DNA of 64,000 nucleotides, from positions 84,289 to 148,288 of the forward strand of contig NZ_JARVRH010000027.1 in the NCBI RefSeq assembly GCF_030209755.1, given 5' to 3'. The stretch comes from Arthrobacter sp. efr-133-TYG-118. GTDB taxonomy: Bacteria > Actinomycetota > Actinomycetes > Actinomycetales > Micrococcaceae. A program made the position numbers and the translations under genes. The notes under the pieces were generated by a model. It saw nothing but the letters and a program-made list of their open reading frames with translations, did no database searches and was not told the origin of the DNA. The stretch's first letter is position 1, and each line of letters opens with the position of its first letter. Below are positions 49,151 through 58,277 of this stretch, one piece after another.

Positions 49151-50086
49151 ATGGCACGGATCTACGACGACGTCACCCAGCTGATCGGCGGAACCCCCCT
49201 GGTCCGCTTGAACAGGCTCACCGAAGGCTTGGATGCCACGGTTGCGGTGAAGCTGGAGTTCTACAACCCCGCCAATAGCGTCAAGGACCGTATCGGCGTC
49301 GCGATCGTCGACGCTGCCGAGAAGTCCGGTGCGCTGAAGCCGGGCGGCACGATCGTCGAGGGAACGTCCGGCAACACCGGCATCGCGCTGGCCCTGGTCG
49401 GCGCGGCGCGCGGTTACAAGGTCATCCTGACCATGCCGGAGACCATGTCCACCGAGCGCCGCGTCATGCTGCGCGCCTACGGTGCGGAGATTGTCCTGAC
49501 TCCCGGCTCTGAAGGCATGCGCGGCGCCGTCGAAAAGGCCCAGGAAATTGTCGCCAACACGGAAAACTCCGTCTGGGCCCAGCAGTTCGCCAATGAGGCA
49601 AACCCGGAGATCCACCGCACCACCACGGCCGAGGAAATCTGGGCGGACACCGACGGTGGCGTGGACATCTTCGTCGGCGGCGTCGGCACCGGAGGCACCA
49701 TCACCGGCGTCGGGCAGGTACTGAAGGAGCGCAAGCCGGAAATCCAGATCGTGGCCGTCGAGCCCAAGGACTCCCCCATCCTGAACGGCGGCGCCCCCGG
49801 CCCGCACAAGATCCAGGGCCTTGGCGCGAACTTCATTCCGGAAATCCTGGACACCAACGTCTACGACGAGGTTCTCGACGCAACCCTCGAGGACTCCGTT
49901 GCCACCGCACGTGCCCTCGGCACCAAGGAAGGCATCCTGGGCGGCATCTCCGCCGGCGCGGCCGTCTGGGGCGCACTCGAGCTCGCGAAGCGTCCGGAGA
50001 ACAAGGACAAGCTCATCGTGGCAATCGTTCCCGACTTCGGCGAACGTTACATCTCCACGGTGCTTTTTGACGACATTCGCGGCTGA
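49151..50086 (+). CDS. cysK: Cysteine synthase A
   Basis: A 311-aa O-acetylserine sulfhydrylase. PLP Lys45 is in NSVKDR, the substrate loop is TSGNTG, and the PLP phosphate loop GVGTGGTITG is near residues 177-186. It makes cysteine from O-acetylserine and sulfide. It lies 50 bases upstream of cysE, the gene for the enzyme that supplies O-acetylserine, so the two form one operon and can form the cysteine synthase complex. Confidence 0.96.
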   Translation: MARIYDDVTQLIGGTPLVRLNRLTEGLDATVAVKLEFYNPANSVKDRIGVAIVDAAEKSGALKPGGTIVEGTSGNTGIALALVGAARGYKVILTMPETMSTERRVMLRAYGAEIVLTPGSEGMRGAVEKAQEIVANTENSVWAQQFANEANPEIHRTTTAEEIWADTDGGVDIFVGGVGTGGTITGVGQVLKERKPEIQIVAVEPKDSPILNGGAPGPHKIQGLGANFIPEILDTNVYDEVLDATLEDSVATARALGTKEGILGGISAGAAVWGALELAKRPENKDKLIVAIVPDFGERYISTVLFDDIRG

Positions 50087-50136
50087 TTGCGGACCCCGCG
50101 CAACCGCTTTCTTTCATTTCCTGTAGAAAGGTCTTT

Positions 50137-50721
50137 GTGAGCTTCTTCGCAAGACTTATGGAGGACCTCGAGGCCGCCCGGTCACATGACCCGGCGGCCC
50201 GGGGCTCCTTTGAGAACTTTTTTGCCTACTCCGGCCTGCATGCCATCTGGGCACACCGCGTGACGCACAAATTGTGGCAGCACCCTGAGCTGCGCTTCCC
50301 GGCACGGCTCATTTCCCAGCTTGCCCGGTTCTTGACCGGCATCGAGATCCACCCCGGCGCGACCATCGGCCGCAGGTTCTTCATTGACCACGGCATGGGT
50401 GTGGTGATCGGCGAGACCGCCGAGATCGGCGAAGACGTCATGATCTACCACGGCGTGACGCTGGGTGGCCGTTCCTTGGCCAAGGTCAAGCGCCACCCCA
50501 CCATCGGGGATCGGGTCACCATCGGAGCCGGAGCCAAGGTCCTTGGTCCCATCACCATAGGCGCCGACAGTGCGATAGGCGCCAACGCCGTCGTGGTCAA
50601 GGACGCACCGCCTGAGTCGATTATCACCGGCGTTCCCGCAACGTGGCGGCACCGTGATGCCAAGAGCGAAACGAAACCCGCCGTCGACCCCGCCGAGTAC
50701 TACATCGAGTACCGGATCTAG
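50137..50721 (+). CDS. cysE: Serine O-acetyltransferase
   Basis: A 194-aa CysE of the short actinobacterial type. The N-terminal helical part is followed by left-handed beta-helix hexapeptides (IEIHPGATIGRRFFIDHGMG, then VIGETAEIGEDV, TIGDRVTIGAGAKVLG). The active site His is in DHGMG. The C-terminal EYRI tail ends in Ile, as needed to dock into the CysK active site. GAAAGG precedes GTG 50,137. Confidence 0.95.
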   Translation: MSFFARLMEDLEAARSHDPAARGSFENFFAYSGLHAIWAHRVTHKLWQHPELRFPARLISQLARFLTGIEIHPGATIGRRFFIDHGMGVVIGETAEIGEDVMIYHGVTLGGRSLAKVKRHPTIGDRVTIGAGAKVLGPITIGADSAIGANAVVVKDAPPESIITGVPATWRHRDAKSETKPAVDPAEYYIEYRI

Positions 50722-51551
50722 CCGGAAAAGCGTTTGTAGGCGTTCCAAATGACGGTGTCGAAGGCCCGGTCGGGAAGCACCTTCCGCAAGGCCAGAATGG
50801 TCCAGGCTCCCCTGCCCACCGGGTAGCGGGTCCTGGGCCTTCGCGAAGTCGCCGCATGGACTATGGCGCCCGCCACGGTACGCGGGTGCGTCGAAAGAGC
50901 GGTTCCCGACGTCGATGCCAGGGCGGCCGCTACGATCCTGGCCTGCTCGCGATACGGTCCGTGTCCCGAGACCGTCAGCAGGCTCTCCCCGGCGATGGTT
51001 CCCCATTCCGTGTCCGTGCCGGCGGGCTCGATGATTGCCACGTCGATGCCATGGGGCTTCAGTTCCAGGCGGAGCGAGTCGCTGAGGCCCTCGACGGCGA
51101 ATTTGGTTCCGTGGTACCAGGCACCCAGTGGCTCATACATTTTGCCGCCGATCGAGGAAACGTTGATGATCCTGCCGGAAGCCGCAGCACGCATCACGGG
51201 AATCACCAGCTGGGACATCCGGGCGAGACCGAAGACGTTGACCTCGAACTGGCGCCGGCCCTCATCCAGCGGAACCTCTTCCAAAGAACCGTAGGACCCG
51301 TATCCGGCATTGTTGACAAGTACGTCGATCCGCCCCTGCTCCCCCAGGACAAGCTCCACCGCGGCCTTCATCGAGTCATCCTCGTTGACGTTCAGGGACA
51401 ACACCTTGATTCCGTGGGCTTTGAGCGGCTCCATCTTCTCGACCCGCCGCGCCCCCGCGTACACGACCATTCCTGCCTTGCTGAGCTTGATGGCGGCTTC
51501 GAAACCGATTCCGGTTGACGCACCTGTGACAAATGCGACGCGTTGCGGCAT
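50718..51551 (-). CDS. SDR family oxidoreductase
   Basis: A 277-aa classical short-chain dehydrogenase. NAD(P) motif TGASTGIG at residues 9-16, NNAG near 84, the catalytic Ser in NVSSIGG, and YHGTK (Tyr-x-x-x-Lys). The extended C-terminus and the motif YEPLGAWYHGTKFAVEG resemble retinol/steroid-type SDRs, but the substrate cannot be named. AGGAG precedes the ATG. It is convergent with cysE (4-base overlap of the ends). Confidence 0.88.
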   Translation of the reverse strand: MPQRVAFVTGASTGIGFEAAIKLSKAGMVVYAGARRVEKMEPLKAHGIKVLSLNVNEDDSMKAAVELVLGEQGRIDVLVNNAGYGSYGSLEEVPLDEGRRQFEVNVFGLARMSQLVIPVMRAAASGRIINVSSIGGKMYEPLGAWYHGTKFAVEGLSDSLRLELKPHGIDVAIIEPAGTDTEWGTIAGESLLTVSGHGPYREQARIVAAALASTSGTALSTHPRTVAGAIVHAATSRRPRTRYPVGRGAWTILALRKVLPDRAFDTVIWNAYKRFSG

Positions 51552-51738
51552 GGACTGCTCCTCGTGTTACGGGTGGTGTTTTCCTTCAGGACGTGCCTAC
51601 GGCAAAGGCCGGCGCCTCCACAGTAACGCGGAAGTGCCGGCCTTTGACTTGAACTGAAAGGGCAGAAGGGTCAGTCTGGGCCCACGTGGCTTGGAGTCGA
51701 CACGAAAGGGCCTGCCCAAGAGTGGGGCAGCAGGGTCC

Positions 51739-53175
51739 CTAGTGGGTGTCGACTGCGGAGATCTCGGACTTGTCTTCGCCCCAGAGGGTGTGGAAGGTTC
51801 CCTCGGCGTCGACGCGGCCGTAGGTGTGCGCGCCGAAGAGGTCGCGCTGTCCCTGGATGACCGCTGCGGCGAGGCGCTTGCGGCGAAGTCCGTCGTAGTA
51901 GGCCAGCGAAGAGGAGAACACCGGAACCGGGATGCCCAGCTGGACGGCCGTGGCCACCACGCGGCGCCAGGCCGGCAGCGCACCGGCGATCGCCTTGGTG
52001 AAGGCCGGGGCGAACAGCAGGTTGGCCGGCTTCTCCTCGGCGGCGTAGGCGTTGGTGATTTCCTTGAGCAGCTCGGCGCGGATGATGCAGCCGCCGCGCC
52101 ACAGCGAGGCGATTTCATCGAGCTTGAGGTCCCAGCCGTATTCCTTCGCGGCCGAGGTCAGCATGTCCAGGCCCTGGGCGTAGGAAACCAGCTTGGAAGC
52201 GTAGAGAGCCTGGCGGACGTCCTCGACGAAGTTTTCGGGGACCTCGACGGCGATTTCCTCGCCGGCGAGCAGCTCCTGGCCGAGCTTGCGCTGTTCCGCC
52301 TGGGAAGACAGGGCCCGGGCGAAGACGGACTCCGCGATGCCCGACACCGGGGAGCCAAGCTCAAGGGCGGAGATGACCGTCCAACGGCCGGTGCCCTTCT
52401 GCCCGGCAGCATCGACCACGACATCGACGAACGGCTTGCCCGTCTTGGCATCGACGTGGCCCAGGACCTCTGCGGAGATTTCGATCAGGAAGGAAGCCAG
52501 TTCGCCCTTGTTCCATTCGGCGAAGATCCTGGACTGCTCGGCCGGTTCGATACCGGCGCCGGAACGCAGGAGATCGAAGGCTTCACCGATGACCTGCATG
52601 TCGGCGTATTCGATGCCATTGTGGACCATCTTGACGAAGTGTCCTGCGCCGTCGGTGCCGATCCACGCGCAGCAGGGCTGGCCGTCAACCTTGGCGGAGA
52701 TCTTTTCGAGCAGCGGGCCCAGGGCCTCGTAGGACTCCTTGGAACCACCGGGCATGATGGAGGGCCCGTTGAGGGCGCCCTCTTCGCCGCCGGAAACGCC
52801 GACGCCCACGAAGTGCAGGTCCTTCCCGGCCAGCGCGGCTTCCCGGCGGCGGGTGTCCTCGTAGTGCGAGTTGCCGGCGTCGATCACGATGTCACCGGGC
52901 TCCAGCAAGGGAACGAGCTGGTCGATGACGGCGTCAACCGGCTTGCCGGCCTTCACCATGATCAGGACGCGGCGGGGCTTCTCGAGGGAGTCCACGAGTT
53001 CCTGGAGGGTTTCCGTGCGGATGAAGTCGCCGTCCGTGCCGTGCTTGGCCAGCAGGGCGTCGGTCTTCTCCACGGAGCGGTTGTGCAGGGCAACGGTGAA
53101 GCCGTTGCGGGCCAGGTTGCGGGCCAGATTGGCGCCCATCACCGCGAGGCCGGTGACACCGATGTGTGCTGACAT
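51739..53175 (-). CDS. gnd: 6-phosphogluconate dehydrogenase, decarboxylating
   Basis: A 478-aa enzyme of the pentose phosphate pathway that turns 6-phosphogluconate and NADP into ribulose 5-phosphate and CO2. NADP loop GLAVMGANLARNLARNG, catalytic segments GGSKESYEALGP, HFVKMVHNGIEYADMQ (active Lys and His) and the C-terminal RRDLFGAHTYGRVD-type end are visible. GGAG lies 6 bases before ATG 53,175. The divergent GntR-type gene suggests gluconate-dependent control. Confidence 0.96.
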   Translation of the reverse strand: MSAHIGVTGLAVMGANLARNLARNGFTVALHNRSVEKTDALLAKHGTDGDFIRTETLQELVDSLEKPRRVLIMVKAGKPVDAVIDQLVPLLEPGDIVIDAGNSHYEDTRRREAALAGKDLHFVGVGVSGGEEGALNGPSIMPGGSKESYEALGPLLEKISAKVDGQPCCAWIGTDGAGHFVKMVHNGIEYADMQVIGEAFDLLRSGAGIEPAEQSRIFAEWNKGELASFLIEISAEVLGHVDAKTGKPFVDVVVDAAGQKGTGRWTVISALELGSPVSGIAESVFARALSSQAEQRKLGQELLAGEEIAVEVPENFVEDVRQALYASKLVSYAQGLDMLTSAAKEYGWDLKLDEIASLWRGGCIIRAELLKEITNAYAAEEKPANLLFAPAFTKAIAGALPAWRRVVATAVQLGIPVPVFSSSLAYYDGLRRKRLAAAVIQGQRDLFGAHTYGRVDAEGTFHTLWGEDKSEISAVDTH

Positions 53176-53396
53176 CAAAACTCCAATTCATTCTTGTGCA
53201 TCGAGTCCTGCTAGGAGCGAGGAAACGCTTTCTAGAGCAGTAGCTGGAATAAACCATACGTATTCGGACCACGTCTGGGAAAGTTGCGCCCACGTTTTGG
53301 AAACGTCCGCGTCACAAAAGAGTCTATGTTGCGAGCTCGCACTCTGAGGAGTTCACCGGCGCCCGGGCTTCCGGTGGCGGGGTGGTCAACGCCACT

Positions 53397-54143
53397 ATGC
53401 TTACGACTATGTCAACCAGTCTCCACTACCGCGCTGTCGAGCACCTGGGTACCCGGATCGTCGGCGGTAAGCTTCCCACCGGTCACGTCATGTTGGCTGA
53501 GCACCTTGAGGAGGAGCTCAAAGTGTCGCGGTCGGTGGTCCGTGAGGCCGTCAGGGTACTGCAGTCTCTGGGACTGGTGGAAACCATCAAGCGTGTTGGC
53601 ATCCGGGTCCTCCCCGCACACCGCTGGAATCCCTTCGATCCGCTTGTCATCCGCTGGCGGCTGGCCGGAGAAGGCCGTGGCGCACAGTTGCGCTCCCTCG
53701 CCGAACTCCGCTCCGCCGTCGAGCCCGTAGCCGCGGAACTGGCCGCGGAAAACGCTCCGGAGTCCCTGCGAAGCGAGCTGGTGGACATCTCCCTGGCCAT
53801 GCGGGAAGCCGGCCGTGCGGGCGACATGCCCACCTTCCTGGACCTCGATATCCGCTTTCACGCGCTGGTCCTCTCCGGTTCCGGCAATGAAATGTTCGCA
53901 AACCTGATCGGGCAGGTCACGGAGACACTCACCGGCCGGACAGTTCACGGGCTCATGCCGGAACATCCGAAGGAAGCTGCCCTGCAATGGCACCTGGATG
54001 TAGCCCAGGGCATCAGGGACGGCGACGGCGACAAGGCCCGCGAGGCCTCCTCCAACATCATGCGGGAGACCATCGCGGACCTGTCGCCGGGCTGGGAAGG
54101 CCAGCCCCGGGTATTTGTTCCAGTCGAGCGGCCGGGAGGTTAG
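53397..54143 (+). CDS. GntR/FadR-family regulator, gluconate candidate
   Basis: A protein of about 248 aa. The N-terminal winged HTH (MLAEHLEEELKVSRSVVREAV, read as EHLEEELKVSRSVVREAV) is followed by an FCD effector domain with metal-binding residues (DLDIRFHALVLSGSGNEM, HLDVAQGI). It is divergent from gnd and next to gluconate/idonate dehydrogenase genes, so it probably senses gluconate or a related sugar acid. The start is unsure: ATG 53,397, ATG 53,409 or GTG 53,382; no strong ribosome binding site is seen. Confidence 0.85.
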   Translation: MLTTMSTSLHYRAVEHLGTRIVGGKLPTGHVMLAEHLEEELKVSRSVVREAVRVLQSLGLVETIKRVGIRVLPAHRWNPFDPLVIRWRLAGEGRGAQLRSLAELRSAVEPVAAELAAENAPESLRSELVDISLAMREAGRAGDMPTFLDLDIRFHALVLSGSGNEMFANLIGQVTETLTGRTVHGLMPEHPKEAALQWHLDVAQGIRDGDGDKAREASSNIMRETIADLSPGWEGQPRVFVPVERPGG

Positions 54144-55198
54144 GCCACCGGCTGGAAGTTCAGCAGGACCTTCCCGGATTCGGCCGAGTTCCTGGCGACC
54201 TCGAAGGCCTCGAGGCCGCGGTCCAGCGTGAATTCGTGGGTCACCACCGGATCCACGTAGAGCGAACCGTCCGCGAGCGCCGCAATGACCTCGTCGATCT
54301 CATCGTTGAACCGGAAGGAACCGAGCAGTTCGAGCTCGCGGGTGATGGCCAGCGAAATGAAGACCGGCTGCGGTCCCGAGGGCAGCAGCCCGACCATGAC
54401 CACCTTCCCGCCGCGTACTGCGCCCTTGATGGCCGACGCCAGTCCGAAGTGGCTGCCGGAGGACTCGATGACGACGTCGGCTTCCACTGACGCAATTGCC
54501 TCGGCGTCATCGCCCTTGAGGACTTCGTCTGCGCCCACTGCACGCGCGATCTCAAGAGGCTTGTCGTGCATGTCGACGGCCACGATCCGGGTTGCCCCGG
54601 CGCGCTTGAGGACAGCTACCGCCAGCGCGCCGATCGGACCGCTTCCGATCACCAACGCCGTCTTTCCGGCCACGTCCCCTGCGCGGGATACGGCGTGCCA
54701 GGCAACGCTGGCCGGCTCCACAAGTGCCGCCGTGCGCAAGTCCAGCGTGGCCGGAAGGGCCCGGAGCATGCGGGACGGCAAGGTGGCATAGCGGCTGAAG
54801 GCGCCGTCCGTGTGCGGGTACCGCGCTGCACTCCCCAGGTAGGTGCACCCGGGAGAAAGGTTGGGCCGATCTTCCGGATACTTGGCGGCACCCGGAGCGG
54901 GGGTTGCCGGATGAACTGCGACGGCGGTTCCGGCTGCCGGGCCGCTGCCATCGGCAGCCTGCTGGACAACGGTGCCGACGATTTCGTGACCGAGCACCAT
55001 GGGAGCCTTGAGGATCGATTCCCCCGCCGCGCCATGGAGCCAGTAGTGCAGGTCCGAGCCGCAGATGCCACCGTAAGCGATCTCGACGACAGCCTGGTCA
55101 GGGGTGGGAACCACGAGGGCTATGTCCTCAATGCGAAGGTCGCCGGCGGCGTGGGCCACAACCGCGGGTGAAGACTGGGGAAGCTGAAAATCGCTCAT
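54140..55198 (-). CDS. idnD: L-idonate 5-dehydrogenase-like zinc enzyme
   Basis: A 352-aa medium-chain dehydrogenase. Catalytic zinc ligands are in GICGSDLHYW and GHE (MVLGHEIVG), and the NAD loop is VIGSGPIGALAV. The CGSDLHYWLHG and YLGSAARYPHTDGAF blocks are like IdnD, which oxidises L-idonate to 5-ketogluconate. The structural-zinc lobe has lost three of its four Cys: only SPGC remains where relatives have a CxxCxxC pattern. The start ATG 55,198 overlaps the stop of the upstream SDR gene (TAATG), so the two are translated together. Confidence 0.82.
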   Translation of the reverse strand: MSDFQLPQSSPAVVAHAAGDLRIEDIALVVPTPDQAVVEIAYGGICGSDLHYWLHGAAGESILKAPMVLGHEIVGTVVQQAADGSGPAAGTAVAVHPATPAPGAAKYPEDRPNLSPGCTYLGSAARYPHTDGAFSRYATLPSRMLRALPATLDLRTAALVEPASVAWHAVSRAGDVAGKTALVIGSGPIGALAVAVLKRAGATRIVAVDMHDKPLEIARAVGADEVLKGDDAEAIASVEADVVIESSGSHFGLASAIKGAVRGGKVVMVGLLPSGPQPVFISLAITRELELLGSFRFNDEIDEVIAALADGSLYVDPVVTHEFTLDRGLEAFEVARNSAESGKVLLNFQPVA

Positions 55199-55968
55199 TA
55201 GACGACCACCGTCATTCCGCCGTCGACGAAGATCGTCTGGCCGTTGACGAAGTTCGAAGCCTCGGAGGCAAGCCAGACCGCCGGACCGGCGAGATCCGCC
55301 ACGGTGCCCCATCGGTGGGCCGGCGTCCGGCCCAGGATCCAGGAGTTGAAGTCGGGATCGTCCACGAGGTTCTGGGTCATCTCAGTGTGGATGTAGCCCG
55401 GGGCGATGCCGTTGATCTGAAGGCCGGAGGCCGCCCATTCGGCGGTCATGGCGCGGGTCAGGTTGCGCAGTCCACCCTTGGCGGCGACATAGGGGGCGAT
55501 AGTGGGGCGCGCCAGGTCAGTCTGCACGGAGCAGATGTTGATGATCTTGCCGCGGCCCCGGGGGATCATGTGGCGGGCGGCTTCACGTCCGACGAGGAAG
55601 GCGCTTGTCAGGTCGGTGGTGATGACCCGGTCCCAGTCCTTCACATCCAGGTCCAGCATCGGGACGCGGTGCTGGATTCCCGCATTGTTGACGAGGATAT
55701 CGAGGGGGCCGACGTTCTCCTCGACCCAGGCAACGCCGCGGGCGGCCTCAGTATCGCTGGTGACGTCAAACGCACAGCTGTGGATGCGACCGGGTCCGAA
55801 GTCCGCCGCCAAGGCGGCTTCCGCGTCCTTGAGCCGCTCCGCGTTGATGCCGTTGAGGACAACGGTGGCACCGGCGTCGGCCAATCCGCGGGCCAGCGCG
55901 TTGCCGATGCCGCGGCTGGATCCGGTAACGAGCGCAACGCGCCCGGTGAGATCAAAGAGTCCACTCAT
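55198..55968 (-). CDS. idnO: Gluconate 5-dehydrogenase-like SDR
   Basis: A 256-aa SDR. TGSSRGIGNA is at 15-24, NNAGIQHR near 94, the catalytic Ser in NICSVQTD, YVAAKGG with Tyr and Lys, and a C-terminal FVDGGM. The NNAGIQHR and SVQTDLARP type blocks are typical for IdnO/gluconate 5-dehydrogenase, which reduces 5-ketogluconate to D-gluconate. With idnD it makes an idonate-to-gluconate route whose product feeds gnd. Confidence 0.85.
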   Translation of the reverse strand: MSGLFDLTGRVALVTGSSRGIGNALARGLADAGATVVLNGINAERLKDAEAALAADFGPGRIHSCAFDVTSDTEAARGVAWVEENVGPLDILVNNAGIQHRVPMLDLDVKDWDRVITTDLTSAFLVGREAARHMIPRGRGKIINICSVQTDLARPTIAPYVAAKGGLRNLTRAMTAEWAASGLQINGIAPGYIHTEMTQNLVDDPDFNSWILGRTPAHRWGTVADLAGPAVWLASEASNFVNGQTIFVDGGMTVVV

Positions 55969-55982
55969 GGTTGTTTCCTTAC

Positions 55983-56894
55983 TTAGTTCAAAGGGCTTAG
56001 GGAAGAGTCACTCAGGTTGGCGATGGCCTGGCGGACAACTGCGAGGTCCTGGTCGCCGAGGCCCTGATCAATCAGTTCGCGGTAGAGTTCGACGCCGGCA
56101 GTCGCCATCGGGACGGCGACACCGGCCGCTTCGGCGCTTTCGAGCACGAACTTGAGGTCCTTGTGCATGAACTTCGCGGGACCTGTGGGCGCGTAATCCT
56201 TGGCTGCCAGGCGTGGGCCGACAATCTCGAGGACCCGGCTTCCGGCGAGTCCGCCGGCAAGGACGTCGAAGAGGGCAGAAGCATCCATGCCCGAGCGTTC
56301 GGCGAGTTCGGCGGCTTCCGCGAGCGCCGCCGTCGTGGTCCCGACGATCAGCTGGTTGCAGGCCTTCGCCAGCGAACCGGCACCCAGGTTGCCCATGCGG
56401 CGGACGGTGGTGCCCATGGATTGGAGCATGGGAAGCGAGCGCTCGAAATCTTCTTCGCTGGCTCCCCCCATGATGGCCAGCGTGCCGTCCTGCGCACCTT
56501 TGGTGCCCCCGCTGACCGGGGCATCGATGACGACGGCGTTCCCGCCACTTGCGCTATGGACCGTCCGGCCGAATTCCTGCACGGCGGTCGGGGACACGCT
56601 GCTCATGACAACAACTGTGGTTCCAGGGAGCGGGCCGGCCGAACGCCAGGAGTCGAGCAACGGCGCGGCTGCGTCTCGGATATACGAGAGATCCGGAAGC
56701 ATGAAAATGATGACGGCTTGGTCCCGGAGCCCGGCAACCGATTCCGAACGTCGCCCGCCGAGCTTCTCCAATTCGGCCAGTGCCTCGGCCGAACGGTTCC
56801 AAGCGGTCACTTCCCAGCCGCCGGCAAGTAGATTGGCGGCCATGGGGAAACCCATGAGCCCGAGTCCCACAAAACCTACAGTCCTGGCAGTCAT
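55983..56894 (-). CDS. Beta-hydroxyacid dehydrogenase
   Basis: A 303-aa protein of the 3-hydroxyisobutyrate / 2-hydroxy-3-oxopropionate reductase family. The NAD(P) loop GFVGLGLMGFPMAANL is at residues 6-21, the substrate-binding DAPVSGGTKGAQDG near 130, and the catalytic Lys in GSLAKACNQLIVG. The exact acid cannot be named; tartronate semialdehyde or a sugar-acid fragment would fit the cluster. I chose ATG 56,894; an upstream ATG (56,927) has no ribosome binding site. It lies just before idnO in the same direction. Confidence 0.85.
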   Translation of the reverse strand: MTARTVGFVGLGLMGFPMAANLLAGGWEVTAWNRSAEALAELEKLGGRRSESVAGLRDQAVIIFMLPDLSYIRDAAAPLLDSWRSAGPLPGTTVVVMSSVSPTAVQEFGRTVHSASGGNAVVIDAPVSGGTKGAQDGTLAIMGGASEEDFERSLPMLQSMGTTVRRMGNLGAGSLAKACNQLIVGTTTAALAEAAELAERSGMDASALFDVLAGGLAGSRVLEIVGPRLAAKDYAPTGPAKFMHKDLKFVLESAEAAGVAVPMATAGVELYRELIDQGLGDQDLAVVRQAIANLSDSSLSPLN

Positions 56895-56966
56895 GTCCCG
56901 TTTGCACCTCACTTCTTTGTGGTTCATATTTTCAAAAACTGTTCAATATCCTAGCCGCAATTCAGT

Positions 56967-58034
56967 ATGATGAACACTATGACGACTGATGAACTTACCA
57001 TCGCGATCGCGGTCCCGCTCGAAGCTGAGCATGTGGAGCGTATCCGCGCAGTAGATCCCGGCATTACTGTCCTTTACGAGCCCGAACTTCTTCCCCCGGA
57101 ACGCTTTCCGGCCGACCATTCCGGCGATCCGGATTTCAAGCGCACTCCGGAACAAGAGGAGCGCTACTGGTCCATGCTGAACAAGGCACAGGTCCTTTAC
57201 GGCTTCCCCAATGAGAACCCGGCCGGGCTGGCCCGCATCGCCCAGAGCAACCCGCACCTGCAGTGGATCCACGCCATGGCAGCGGGCGCCGGTGGCGCCG
57301 TCAAGGCTTCCGGCCTCGACAGTGAGACTCTGCAGAAGTTCAAGGTGACCACCTCCGCAGGCGTGCATGCCCTTCCGCTTGCCGAGTTTGCCGCCCTGGG
57401 CATCCTCAACGGCTTCAAGCGCAGCGCGGAACTCGCGCAGGACCAGGCTGCCAAGGTCTGGCCGGAGTTGCGCACTCCGACCAAACTTGTGAACGGCTCC
57501 AAGCTGGTTGTCACGGGTCTCGGCGAAATCGGCCTTGAGACCGCCCGGATCGCCCGCGCACTCGGCATGAAGGTCAGCGGAACCAAGCGGAACGTCGAAG
57601 CGATCGAAGGAATCGACGAGGTCGCGGACAACGATGGCCTGGCCGGGCTTCTCGCTTCGGCTGACGCGGTTGTCAACACCCTGCCCGGTACGCCGTACAC
57701 CGAGAATCTCTTCAACCGCGAGGTTTTCTCGGCAATGAAGCCCGGAACGGTCTTTGTCAACGTTGGCCGTGGAACCGTGGTTGACGAGGAGGCCCTCCTC
57801 GAAGCCTTGGAGAACGGCCAGGTGTCCTACGCATGCCTGGACGTCTTCGCCGTCGAGCCGCTGCCCCAGGACAGCCCGCTGTGGAACCACCCCAAGGTCA
57901 TGGTCTCTCCCCACACTTCGGCACTCAGCGCGGCCGAGAACCGCCTCATTGCCGAGCGTTTCGTCAGCAACCTGCGCACGTTCCTCGACGGCGGGGAGCT
58001 CCCCCACCTCGTGGATACGGTGCACTTCTACTAA
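56967..58034 (+). CDS. D-2-hydroxyacid dehydrogenase
   Basis: A 355-aa D-isomer-specific 2-hydroxyacid dehydrogenase. The Rossmann loop GLGEIGLETARIA is near residue 177, the catalytic Arg lies in NVGRGTVVDE, and the His in VSPHTSALS. The N-terminal substrate domain has HAMAAGAGGAV. It would reduce a 2-keto acid such as a ketogluconate, glyoxylate or hydroxypyruvate; the substrate is inference. It is divergent from the hydroxyacid dehydrogenase gene, and the shared 72-base gap carries the half-site TGTTCA of the candidate IclR operators. Confidence 0.88.
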   Translation: MMNTMTTDELTIAIAVPLEAEHVERIRAVDPGITVLYEPELLPPERFPADHSGDPDFKRTPEQEERYWSMLNKAQVLYGFPNENPAGLARIAQSNPHLQWIHAMAAGAGGAVKASGLDSETLQKFKVTTSAGVHALPLAEFAALGILNGFKRSAELAQDQAAKVWPELRTPTKLVNGSKLVVTGLGEIGLETARIARALGMKVSGTKRNVEAIEGIDEVADNDGLAGLLASADAVVNTLPGTPYTENLFNREVFSAMKPGTVFVNVGRGTVVDEEALLEALENGQVSYACLDVFAVEPLPQDSPLWNHPKVMVSPHTSALSAAENRLIAERFVSNLRTFLDGGELPHLVDTVHFY

Positions 58035-58060
58035 ACCGCCAACAACCAGCGCATTGCTGT

Positions 58061-58093
58061 GCGGCCCTTCCGGAATTCCGGAGGGGCCGCTTT
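58061..58093 (+). terminator. Terminator after hydroxyacid dehydrogenase
   Basis: GCGGCCC-T-TCCGG (58,061-58,073) pairs with CCGGA-G-GGGCCGC (58,078-58,090) around AATT, and TTTG follows. Confidence 0.7.
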
Positions 58094-58217
58094 GCTGTGT
58101 TCGCAGCTTTGCCGTGCCAAACCAGGGCTTGTTTGCCATTCCGGCGCAACTAACGCCCGCCTCCAAAACAAGCTCCAGACCACGAACGCGGCGCATCCCC
58201 GGGGCGCAACAAAGCGA

Positions 58218-58246
58218 CGGCCCCCCGAATTTCGGAAGGGGCCGCC
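58218..58246 (-). terminator. Terminator after MHS transporter gene
   Basis: On the minus strand GCGGCCCC and TTCCGAA pair with TTCGG and GGGGCCG around a short loop. It resembles the terminator at 58,061 in inverted orientation. It lies 30 bases beyond the transporter stop. Confidence 0.6.
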
Positions 58247-58277
58247 GCTGCTTGCGTACGTCGGGGTACGGGACTAC

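Noticed and set aside
51691..53172. A 493-codon plus-strand frame opposite gnd
   Set aside because: The minus strand encodes a complete 6-phosphogluconate dehydrogenase with all motifs; the plus frame is its shadow.
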